Position numbers and translations under genes: made by a program. From Pseudomonadota bacterium (GTDB taxonomy: Bacteria; Pseudomonadota; Alphaproteobacteria; Acetobacterales; Acetobacteraceae), in the NCBI GenBank assembly GCA_021815835.1, contig JAKAZN010000029.1, forward strand, positions 1 through 9,958: DNA of 9,958 bases, in the 5' to 3' direction. Each line of letters opens with the position of its first letter. The stretch's first letter is position 1. Under the pieces are notes generated by a model. It did not search any database. It saw only the letters and a program-made list of their open reading frames with translations, and had not been told where the DNA came from. This document shows, one piece after another, positions 1-6,485 of the stretch.

Positions 1-236
1 ACCGCATTGCGCAACGTGCCGGGCACGTCCGGGTAATTGGGCGCCTTGAAGCCGATATGGCTGTCGCTGATCTGGATGAAGCTCAGCCCGCCGGACGGCA
101 TCGCCGCCGCGTCGGCCGACCCCAGCGCCGCGACGGTGGTCGGCACGCCGGCCGCCACGGTCCAGACCAGGCCGGTGCCGATCCAGCCGACGCATTCCAT
201 CAGGCGCCGGCGGGTGGGGGAGGGGGTTTCGGTCAT
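1..236 (-). CDS. Tat-exported metallophosphoesterase, N-terminal part (cut by window edge)
   Basis: Partial gene: 78 codons from ATG at 236-234, running off the left edge. The start is supported by GGAG at 247-244, seven bases before the ATG. The N-terminus has a twin-arginine motif (TRRRLME, residues 8-14), a hydrophobic stretch at about 16-39, and a likely signal peptidase site after an ADA/ADAA run (about 41-45). This predicts folded export to the periplasm. The mature part opens with a beta strand and the motif QISDSHIG (residues 55-62). Its D58-x-H60 matches the first metal-binding motif (DxH) of calcineurin-like metallophosphoesterases, which hydrolyse phosphomonoesters, diesters or nucleotides at a two-metal centre. 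The remaining motifs (GD, GNH, GHxH) would lie outside the window, so activity and substrate cannot be judged. It sits 174 bases downstream of the cyclase gene, far enough to have its own promoter. The family call is fairly safe; the substrate is unknown. Confidence 0.8.
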   Translation of the reverse strand, partial: MTETPSPTRRRLMECVGWIGTGLVWTVAAGVPTTVAALGSADAAAMPSGGLSFIQISDSHIGFKAPNYPDVPGTLRNA

Positions 237-266
237 GGGATGTCTCCGAGTTGAGGAACACCCGAC

Positions 267-294
267 AAGACCGGCCCGCCGCCCGGTTTATTCC
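267..294 (-). promoter_or_regulatory. Candidate ECF-type promoter upstream of the metallophosphoesterase gene
   Basis: On the minus strand, GGAATAA (294-288) is followed after 15 bases by GGTCTT (272-267), inside the 174-base gap. A GGAA-type -35 box with a GTC-containing -10 box is the general pattern of extracytoplasmic-function sigma factor promoters, which would suit an exported protein. The downstream element would leave a leader of about 25 bases. This is pattern matching on short motifs in GC-rich DNA. No sigma factor gene is visible to link it to. Confidence 0.25.
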
Positions 295-410
295 CCGGCT
301 CCAGATGACAATTCCGTCACCGGCCCTGGCGACGCCCGGTGCCGCGCCGAGGCCGCCATGCGCACGGGAACGGCGCCCACGTCGCCCGGAACCTACGCCA
401 GGGTTCGCGA

Positions 411-2198
411 TTATTCGGCGACGCCCGCCGCGCGCAACCCTTGCGCATACCGGGCCAACAACGCGGGAGCCCAGGGAATGGCCAGGTGCAGCGTCGATAA
501 CCGCAACTGCGGCTCCAGCCGCAGCAGGCGCTCCACCTCCTGGCGGGCGTCCTCGCCACGGCCCAGCATGCCCAGCGCGGCGACCTTGATGCGAAGGGCG
601 GGCAGGAACACGGGTCCCTCGTGCAGCGCCTTGTCGGCGAGCCGCACCGTGTCCTCGTAGCGTTCCGCGACGAAGTGGGCGAAGGCCGAGCCGGTGGAGA
701 AAATGTACCCGATCGGGTCCAGCGGGCTCAGCCGCGCGGCGCGTCCGAAATGCTCGATCGCGGTCGCGGCGTCGCCGAGATAGACCCTGATCCAGCCGCT
801 GAGATTCCAGGCGGCGCCAAGATTGGGATTGAGCTTCAGGGCGCGATCGATCAGCCCCGCCGCGGTCTCGTTTTCTCCGCCCAGATACGCGAGCGCGAGG
901 CTGCCCATGTACAGCGTCGTGGCGTCGTCGTAGCCCGCGGCAAGTGCGATCCGCGCCATCCGCAACCCTTCGGCGGATTCGGCCGCGCGATCGTCCATCC
1001 AGGCCTGGCCCTTGCGGAACGCATAGCACAGTGCCGCGAGGGCATGGGCGGCGGTGTAGTTGGGATCGATCGCGATCGCCCGTTCGAGCAGACGTACCGC
1101 CTCGCGGTTCGGCTCCCGTTGCATGAGGTGGAAATTCGCCAGCGCCTGGAGGAAGCAATCATAGGCATCCATGCGATCGGTCGGCTTGCGCCGGCTGCGC
1201 GCGATTTCCGCCAGCCGCAGCTTCGGCTCGATCGCCCCGGCGACGCTCTCGGCGATCCGGTCCTGCAGCTCGAAGACGTCGTCGAGGTTGCCGTCGAACC
1301 TGTCGGCCCAGATATGCGCGCCGTCGGCGGCATCGATCAGCTGGGCGCTGATGCGCACCCGCCCGGCCGCCTTGCGCACGCTGCCCTCCAGCACGTAGCG
1401 GACGCCGAGCTCGCGCCCGACCTGCTTGATATCCACGGCGCGGCCCTTGTAGGTGAAGGTCGAATTGCGGGCGATGACGAACAGCCAATCGATGCGCGAT
1501 AGCGCGGTGATGACGTCCTCCACCATCCCGTCTGCGAAATATTCCGACTCGGCCTCGCCGCTCATGTTCTGGAACGGCAACACCGCCAGCGACGGCTTGT
1601 CCGGCAGCGGGACCGCGACGGGCAGGCGGTTGCCCTCCGGCTCGGCTTTGGGCGGCACGGCGTCGACCAGGCCGACGCGATACACCCGGACCGGTCGCGC
1701 GATGTTCTTGAGCACGATCTCGCCGGCGTCTTCATAAGACAGTGCAATCCGGTCCCGAACCTCCTCGTACACTGCCCCCGAGATGCAAATACCGCCCGGC
1801 GGCGCGATCGATTCCAGCCTGGCGGCGACGTTGACGCCATTGCCGAAGATGTCGTCGTTCTCGATGATGAGGTCGCCGATATTGATGCCGACCCGGAACG
1901 CAATCCGCCGCTCCTCGGGCAGGTCGGCGTTGCGCGCGGGCATCCCCCGCTGGATATGGGCCGCACAGAGCAGCGCGTCGGTGACGCTGGGGAATTCGAT
2001 CAGCATGCCGTCGCCGGTCGTCTTGACGATGCGCCCCTGATGCGCGGCGACCGCGCCATCCACGAGTTCGCGGCGATGCCCTTTCAGGCGGGAGAGGGTG
2101 CCGAGTTCGTCCTGTCCCATCAGTCTGCTGTAGCCGACGACATCGGCCGCGAGGACGGCCGCGAGCCGGCGTACGACGGGCGTGTCAGGCGAACTCAT
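411..2198 (-). CDS. Class III adenylate/guanylate cyclase with TolB-like and TPR regions
   Basis: 595 aa from ATG at 2198 (residues MSSPDTPVVRRL); a TTG at 2213 could add five residues. No clear Shine-Dalgarno precedes either start. Residues about 9-175 form a class III nucleotidyl cyclase catalytic domain: metal-binding D19 (AADVVGYSRLM) and D63 (KTTGDGM), the purine-contacting K59, and N123-x3-R127 (NVAARLE), which stabilises the transition state. All needed residues are present, so cyclic nucleotide synthesis (probably cAMP) is expected. Residues about 201-330 match the TolB-like amino-terminal region common in these proteins (KPSLAVLPFQNMS, then VRYVLEGSVRK and GAHIWADRFD). The rest, about 340-585, is tetratricopeptide repeats such as LLERAIAIDPNYTAAHALA. 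There is no signal peptide or transmembrane helix, so it is likely a cytosolic cyclase whose TPR part binds a partner. It lies 54 bases behind the FAD oxidoreductase gene and may be co-transcribed. Proteins of this architecture are common in Rhizobiales; their signals are mostly unknown. Confidence 0.93.
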   Translation of the reverse strand: MSSPDTPVVRRLAAVLAADVVGYSRLMGQDELGTLSRLKGHRRELVDGAVAAHQGRIVKTTGDGMLIEFPSVTDALLCAAHIQRGMPARNADLPEERRIAFRVGINIGDLIIENDDIFGNGVNVAARLESIAPPGGICISGAVYEEVRDRIALSYEDAGEIVLKNIARPVRVYRVGLVDAVPPKAEPEGNRLPVAVPLPDKPSLAVLPFQNMSGEAESEYFADGMVEDVITALSRIDWLFVIARNSTFTYKGRAVDIKQVGRELGVRYVLEGSVRKAAGRVRISAQLIDAADGAHIWADRFDGNLDDVFELQDRIAESVAGAIEPKLRLAEIARSRRKPTDRMDAYDCFLQALANFHLMQREPNREAVRLLERAIAIDPNYTAAHALAALCYAFRKGQAWMDDRAAESAEGLRMARIALAAGYDDATTLYMGSLALAYLGGENETAAGLIDRALKLNPNLGAAWNLSGWIRVYLGDAATAIEHFGRAARLSPLDPIGYIFSTGSAFAHFVAERYEDTVRLADKALHEGPVFLPALRIKVAALGMLGRGEDARQEVERLLRLEPQLRLSTLHLAIPWAPALLARYAQGLRAAGVAE

Positions 2199-2222
2199 GT
2201 GCCGCGCCCGCAACGCGCCGCA

Positions 2223-2249
2223 CCGCGCGCCCGGCCGGTTGCCGCGCGG
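2223..2249 (-). other. GC-rich inverted repeat after the oxidoreductase gene
   Basis: A seven-base perfect inverted repeat (CCGCGCG with CGCGCGG) with a 13-base loop lies a few bases past the TGA of the FAD oxidoreductase. The loop itself contains the palindrome CCGGCCGG. It could act as a weak transcription attenuator or mRNA 3'-end stabiliser between this gene and the cyclase. No T-run follows, so it is not a classical intrinsic terminator. In DNA this GC-rich, a chance origin is quite possible. Confidence 0.25.
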
Positions 2250-2252
2250 ATG

Positions 2253-3767
2253 TCATGGCGCGCGCTCGATCGCCCGCCCAAGGGCCGCCGTCAATGCGGT
2301 ATTGCCGACCCCGCGATCCGGGACGGAGCCGAGCCAGGCGCCGATCGCCTGCTGGAAATCGAAGAATGCGCCAGGATCGTATTTCAGCTTCGCCTTGCAA
2401 AGCTCGGCGTAGGTCGCCAGTCCCCAGTAGTTCAGCGGATAATCGGTCAGCGTGCGGCGCGGATAATTCTGATAGACCTTACCATTGAAATAGGGCTGCA
2501 TCAGAGTCATGAACCCATCCAGCCACGCCTCCGCCGCCGCGCGGTCCTTGTCGTCGATCCAGAACACATCGACGAAGAAATCCATGTCCACGTCGCGATG
2601 CACGAACGCGCACTCATTCGCGGCGACGGTATTGATAAAGCCGCCATATGGCTCGATCACCGCAGTATTGAACGGGATCGGCGTGGTCTTGTAGTAGGCG
2701 ACGATCTTCCGCCAGTCGCTCAAGGTCAGCATGGTGGCGATGTAGCCGGCCTGCTTGTCCTCCTTGGCGTCGGCGGGCAGTGGCGGGATCGGATACGGCG
2801 TCTCCAGAAGGTCCTGATTGAGCGTCGCATAGGGGCCGACCATGTCGATCGTCAGCGCCGCCCCGGGCGTGGCCAGCAGCGAGGCGATCGCCGCCTTTCC
2901 GTCCGCTTGCGTGCCGCAATACATGCCGCGCATCAGCAGCACCTGGTTGCCCGACGGGTCGGTGGTGATGATCGTCATGTAGCCGAGCTTCGGCGAGGCG
3001 CCGGTGCGCATATAGTTGGTCTGCATCTCCAGCAGCGCCGCCGGGGCGTCGTCGATGCTCCATTGCAGACCGAAGCCCCAAACCAGATAGACGTCGGATA
3101 GACGATACAGCACGTCCAGAAGAACCCCGAAATTGTTCCCGGTACCGCCGCGCACCGACCAGAACAGGTCGGCATTGGTGGTGCGGTCGGCTTGGACGAT
3201 GCTTCCGTCGGCCAGCATCATCCGGAATGAGAGCACGTTGTCGATGTTGAGTCCGAGCATCCTGGACGTAAAACCGTAGCCGCCGCCCTGCATGTAGCCG
3301 CCGATGCAGACGCTGCCGCAGCCGCCCCCCGGCACATGCAGTTGGTATGCGTCCAGCATGCTGTTGACGATGCCGAACGTGGCGCCCGCCTGAATAAGCG
3401 CGACCTTCTTCCCTTCGTCCACGCGCACCTGATTCATCCGGCTGACATCGATGACGATGCCGTCGTTCACCGAATAGCCGGCGGTGCTATGTCCGCCCGC
3501 GCGGCATGCGGCCCGCAGGTTCGTGCCCTGGGCGATCCTCAGCGCGATGCGAACATCGCTTTCGCACACGCAATAGGCGATCAGTTTCGGGAAGGCCTGG
3601 AACGCCGGATTGGATTCCTGCCGGTCGGTATCGTACAGCGGATCGCCCGGGCCGACCAACGAGCCCTGGAAGTTGCGGACGATCGCGGGGTCGGTACCAA
3701 GCGCGGTCAATGCGGCCGCGTTCGCGGCATGACGGGCAAGGTCCTGGGTACCAAGCCGGAATGCCAT
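2253..3767 (-). CDS. Berberine-bridge-type FAD-dependent oxidoreductase
   Basis: 504 aa, ATG at 3767 with a strong ribosome binding site GAGGGGG (3778-3772) four bases before it. The FAD-binding PCMH-type domain covers about residues 55-240. The motif CRAGGHSTAGYS (88-99) contains H93, the position that carries the 8-alpha-histidyl FAD bond. PGGGCGSVCIGGYMQGGGYG (146-165) places C150 exactly at the 6-S-cysteinyl position of bicovalent BBE-like enzymes, so doubly linked FAD is predicted. A substrate-binding domain follows. The C-terminal BBE motif is clear: YQNYPRRT near 432 and KLKYDPGAFFDFQQAI near 461-475. Such enzymes oxidise alcohols, sugars or alkaloid-like substrates with O2 or another acceptor. 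There is no signal peptide, so it is likely cytosolic. The substrate cannot be read from sequence. It has a candidate promoter of its own and is followed 54 bases later by the cyclase gene. Base composition looks less GC-rich than in the sugar cassette upstream. Confidence 0.93.
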   Translation of the reverse strand: MAFRLGTQDLARHAANAAALTALGTDPAIVRNFQGSLVGPGDPLYDTDRQESNPAFQAFPKLIAYCVCESDVRIALRIAQGTNLRAACRAGGHSTAGYSVNDGIVIDVSRMNQVRVDEGKKVALIQAGATFGIVNSMLDAYQLHVPGGGCGSVCIGGYMQGGGYGFTSRMLGLNIDNVLSFRMMLADGSIVQADRTTNADLFWSVRGGTGNNFGVLLDVLYRLSDVYLVWGFGLQWSIDDAPAALLEMQTNYMRTGASPKLGYMTIITTDPSGNQVLLMRGMYCGTQADGKAAIASLLATPGAALTIDMVGPYATLNQDLLETPYPIPPLPADAKEDKQAGYIATMLTLSDWRKIVAYYKTTPIPFNTAVIEPYGGFINTVAANECAFVHRDVDMDFFVDVFWIDDKDRAAAEAWLDGFMTLMQPYFNGKVYQNYPRRTLTDYPLNYWGLATYAELCKAKLKYDPGAFFDFQQAIGAWLGSVPDRGVGNTALTAALGRAIERAP

Positions 3768-3774
3768 GTCGCCC

Positions 3775-3803
3775 CCTCGATGGGTTGCCGCGCGACCTCG
3801 ATG
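3775..3803 (-). repeat. Two 8-bp direct repeats in the oxidoreductase leader
   Basis: CATCGAGG (minus strand) occurs at 3803-3796 and again at 3782-3775, 21 bases apart start to start, close to two helical turns. The second copy runs into the ribosome binding site. The arrangement could form a tandem operator or an mRNA-level control site, but two eight-base copies are weak evidence. Confidence 0.3.
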
Positions 3804-3819
3804 ACCATTCGTGGCGGAA

Positions 3820-3848
3820 ACCGTAGGGGGGGCTTATTCCAGGGTCAA
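3820..3848 (-). promoter_or_regulatory. Candidate sigma-70-type promoter for the FAD oxidoreductase
   Basis: On the minus strand TTGACC (3848-3843) is followed by a 17-base spacer and TACGGT (3825-3820). The -35 box matches TTGACA at five of six positions; the -10 box keeps the key T1, A2 and T6. The -35 box overlaps the stop codon of the glycosyltransferase. This would give a leader of roughly 45 bases and uncouple the oxidoreductase from the sugar cassette. It is a sequence match only. Confidence 0.35.
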
Positions 3849-5590
3849 GGCAATGTAGCTGTCCAGGCGCGCCCGCTCCCGTTTCCCTGCCGGTTCCGAG
3901 GCGCCCCGCGCAGCGGGCCGGGTGAAGGCGCCTCCGCCAACGCCGCCGCGTACCCCCCAACCATCCGCGCCACGCCCAGCTCCCGTTCCGCGAACCGTCG
4001 CCCCGCCGCCCCCATCCGCGCGCGCAGGCCAGGATCGCCCGCCAACCGCCCAACCGCCCGCGCGAACCCCGCATTATCCCCCGGCCGGCACAGGAACCCC
4101 GTCTCGCCCTCCCGCACCAGCTCCGGCACCCCGCCCACCGCCGAGGCAACCACGGGGATTCCCATCGCCAGCGCCTCCAGCACCACCGTCGGCCGCCCGT
4201 CCAGCACCGAGGGCAGCACCAACACATCGAAGCTCCCCAGCCAGTCCCGTAGCTCGGGCACCATCCCCAGCACATGCACGCGCCCCGCCGGACGCACCCG
4301 CGCCGCCGCCCGGCGCAGCGCCGGCTCCATCGGCCCGGTGCCGGCGATCACCACCCGCAACCGTGGATCGGCCCGAAGCCAGCGGGCGATCGCCAGCATC
4401 GCGAGCGGCGCCTTCTCCTCCGACAGCCGCCCGGCAAATCCGGCGATCACGCAGCCGGGGCCGATGCCGAGCGTCTCGGCCATCCGGCGGGACCGCGCGG
4501 CGGGGGCGAAATGCGCCAGATCGACTCCGCTCGGGATCAGCCGCACCCGCGCCTCGGTCTCGCCGGCCGCCAATAGCCAGCGCCGGACTTCGCCGTTTTC
4601 CACCAGGGTCAGGTCAATCCGCGCGGCGTGGCTCCGATTGGCCGCCCCGTGACCCACCGTATTGAACAGCAAATCGACGACGCGCAGCGCGGGAAATCGC
4701 GCCCGCAAACCCGGCAGCGCCGCGTAGGCCCAGGCGCTGCCCGCGATCCACAGGGTCCCGACATGCTTCGCGGCGATCAGATACGTTACGAAATCCGCAT
4801 ATTCCCCGGTCGCGAGGAACCGCGGCAAATGATGGATTTCCTCTGTCGCCGCGGCAAACCACGACTCGGTATCGCCGAGTTCGGGCGCTGCGGGAACGGT
4901 CGTCACCACGATCGCGCGAAACCCCCGCGCGCACAGCCCGACCAGGATCGTGCTCAGTAACCGCTCGGCGCCCCCGAGCACCAGAAACGGCATCACCAGC
5001 AGCACGGTATGCTCCGCGCCCGCTTCCGGGGCCCGCGCAAGGAGATTGGTCGGCCCGGCCGCGGCGCGTCGGTGTGGCGCGTCCGGCGGCGCATCGAGGG
5101 CGCGCGTCGCGCCCTCCGCCGCCCCGCCGCCGTCCACGCGCCGCAATTCCCCCGCGCCCGGCAGCGCGATCGCCGCGTAGCCACCTGCTTCCAGCAGGAA
5201 CAAAGCCTGTTCCAGGCAGGTCGGCGCCAGCTTCGCGGGCGAGGCCGACACGCAAAGATACCGCGCCCCCGCGGCATCGGCGCCGCGCGCGATCATCCCA
5301 GCCCCGCGCAAGGTCTGCGCGCCGATTGCATCCCCGGGCGCCACGATTTCGACCAGCGGCTGGTCGGCCGGCCAGAGCGGCTCCGCCCATGGCTGCGCGG
5401 GAACGGCCGGGCCAGACGCGTCCTCCGCCACCCGCCAGCGATGCGTGGTGTGCAGCATCACCTGCGCGATCAGCACCCGCAGCCCGCCCCGGCGCAGCGC
5501 ATGGCTCGCGGCGCGCAGCCGGTCGCGATCCAGGGTCCGGCCGAGCACACGCAGCCGTTGCAACAGCCCAGGCGCGGCGCGGGAGGTCAT
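3845..5590 (-). CDS. Glycosyltransferase: degenerate GT2-like N-terminal part fused to a GT4 module
   Basis: 581 aa from ATG at 5590; the frame stays open 30 codons further upstream, but GAGAGGGG at 5602-5595 fixes the start. Residues 1-78 are a basic helical leader with no signal peptide. Residues about 79-145 resemble the second half of a GT2 catalytic domain (GARYLCVSASPAKLAPTCLE, 108-127), but the DxD-type metal motif reads SAS and the first half of the fold is missing. A low-complexity linker (about 150-190) leads to a full GT4-type (GT-B fold) module, about 195-555. It has the acceptor-side loop GGAER (206-210), donor-binding R388 and K393 (GRLSEEK), and DGRPTVVLEAL (464-474), where the usual E-x7-E is D464-x7-E472. 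It probably moves a sugar from a nucleotide donor to a membrane glycan or protein acceptor in the cytosol. It is the last gene of the sugar cassette, ten bases after the RMD-like gene, so its donor may be the sugar made by that cassette. Confidence 0.88.
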   Translation of the reverse strand: MTSRAAPGLLQRLRVLGRTLDRDRLRAASHALRRGGLRVLIAQVMLHTTHRWRVAEDASGPAVPAQPWAEPLWPADQPLVEIVAPGDAIGAQTLRGAGMIARGADAAGARYLCVSASPAKLAPTCLEQALFLLEAGGYAAIALPGAGELRRVDGGGAAEGATRALDAPPDAPHRRAAAGPTNLLARAPEAGAEHTVLLVMPFLVLGGAERLLSTILVGLCARGFRAIVVTTVPAAPELGDTESWFAAATEEIHHLPRFLATGEYADFVTYLIAAKHVGTLWIAGSAWAYAALPGLRARFPALRVVDLLFNTVGHGAANRSHAARIDLTLVENGEVRRWLLAAGETEARVRLIPSGVDLAHFAPAARSRRMAETLGIGPGCVIAGFAGRLSEEKAPLAMLAIARWLRADPRLRVVIAGTGPMEPALRRAAARVRPAGRVHVLGMVPELRDWLGSFDVLVLPSVLDGRPTVVLEALAMGIPVVASAVGGVPELVREGETGFLCRPGDNAGFARAVGRLAGDPGLRARMGAAGRRFAERELGVARMVGGYAAALAEAPSPGPLRGAPRNRQGNGSGRAWTATLP

Positions 5591-5594
5591 CGCG

Positions 5595-5602
5595 CCCCTC
5601 TC
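5595..5602 (-). promoter_or_regulatory. Ribosome binding site fixing the glycosyltransferase start
   Basis: GAGAGGGG ends four bases before the ATG at 5590 and overlaps the TGA stop of the upstream RMD-like gene (5603-5601). This favours the ATG at 5590 over the longer open frame and suggests translational coupling of the two genes. Confidence 0.6.
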
Positions 5603-6482
5603 ACCCGGCCAGCAGCGCCGGCAGCACCCGCGCGAAATCGGGCGCCTCGGGCACCAGCCCGGCCGCGCGCAGCCGCGCAATGCTGCCGGTCAGCACCCGC
5701 ATCTCCCCCGGCCGCACCCGCGCCGGATCGACCTCGATGGCGATATCGCGCCCCGACAGCCGGATCATCGCCTCCACCAACGGCCGCAACCGTGTGGCAA
5801 CGCCGGAGCAGATATTCACCGTTTGCCCCAGCCGCGCCGGATCGCCCGCCAGCGCCACGATCAGCCGCGCCGCCTCCGCCACGTCGATGAAATCCCGCGC
5901 CACGTCCAGGTTGCCCACGCGCAGCACCCGATCCGCCGCCCGGATCTGCGCGGCGAAGCTCGGCAGCGCGAGGCCGGCCGGCATCCCCGCGCCCACCGGA
6001 TTGAACAGCCGCGCGACCAGCACCTTCAGCCCCGCCCCCGCCCAGGCCTGCCCCAGCCGCGTCTGCGCCAGCTTGGCGATGCCGTGATGGGTCGTGGGCG
6101 CGCACGGAAAATCTTCGGTCACCGGCTGCGCGTCCGCCGGCACGAAGCCCAGTTCCGCGGCCGAGCCGATCAGCACCACCGCCGGCGGCGTGGCGCGCGC
6201 CGCCACCGCGTCCAGCAGCCGCGCGGCGAGCATCAGGTTGGTTTCATAGAGCGCGGACACCGGGGTCGCCCAGGCCGACCCCGCCAGATGAAACACCACG
6301 TCCGGCGCCGTCTCGGCGAGGATTTCGGCGAAGACCGCGCCATCCCAGACTGGGCGGACCAAGGTGCCGGGCGCCGGTGCGCGCCCCAGCCGCGCCACCG
6401 CCCAGCCCTCCGCGCCGAGGCGGGCGGCGACGTGGCGGCCGAGGAACCCGCTCGCCCCGGTCAGCAGCGCGCGGCGCGCCAT
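5601..6482 (-). CDS. RMD-like nucleotide-sugar SDR protein lacking the catalytic tyrosine
   Basis: 293 aa, ATG at 6482, three bases after the stop of the nucleotidyltransferase gene. It is an extended SDR protein: Rossmann motif TGASGFLG (8-15), FHLAGSAW (64-71), GSAAELG (106-112). Its C-terminal half is typical of GDP-4-keto-6-deoxy-D-mannose reductase (RMD): RVGNLDVARDFIDV (188-201), VNICSG (222-227) and EVDPARVRP (250-258). Relatives reduce the 4-keto group of a 4-keto-6-deoxy NDP-hexose, often GDP-linked, using NAD(P)H. S107 and K137 of the S-Y-K triad are present, but the tyrosine position is H133 (codon CAC at 6086-6084, within TTHHGIAK), where relatives read PYGxSK. The Tyr of the GSAAEYG motif is Leu here too. 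Either reductase activity is lost or altered, or His serves as the acid. It sits in the sugar cassette directly after the enzymes that could make its substrate. The family call is strong; the activity is uncertain. Confidence 0.9.
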   Translation of the reverse strand: MARRALLTGASGFLGRHVAARLGAEGWAVARLGRAPAPGTLVRPVWDGAVFAEILAETAPDVVFHLAGSAWATPVSALYETNLMLAARLLDAVAARATPPAVVLIGSAAELGFVPADAQPVTEDFPCAPTTHHGIAKLAQTRLGQAWAGAGLKVLVARLFNPVGAGMPAGLALPSFAAQIRAADRVLRVGNLDVARDFIDVAEAARLIVALAGDPARLGQTVNICSGVATRLRPLVEAMIRLSGRDIAIEVDPARVRPGEMRVLTGSIARLRAAGLVPEAPDFARVLPALLAG

Positions 6483-6485
6483 CGC

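Noticed and set aside
621..1502. Plus-strand open frame of 293 codons inside the cyclase gene
   Set aside because: Antisense shadow; the minus strand carries TolB-like and TPR motifs here.
1956..3101. Plus-strand open frame of 381 codons
   Set aside because: Antisense to the cyclase and FAD oxidoreductase genes, with no domain motif; a GC-rich shadow frame.
3336..4652. Plus-strand open frame of 438 codons
   Set aside because: Spans the ends of two minus-strand genes and their gap, and has low-complexity Ser/Pro/Arg composition.
5591..5680. 30-codon N-terminal extension of the glycosyltransferase
   Set aside because: It overlaps the RMD-like gene, is Cys/Arg/Pro-rich, and a good ribosome binding site precedes the ATG at 5590.
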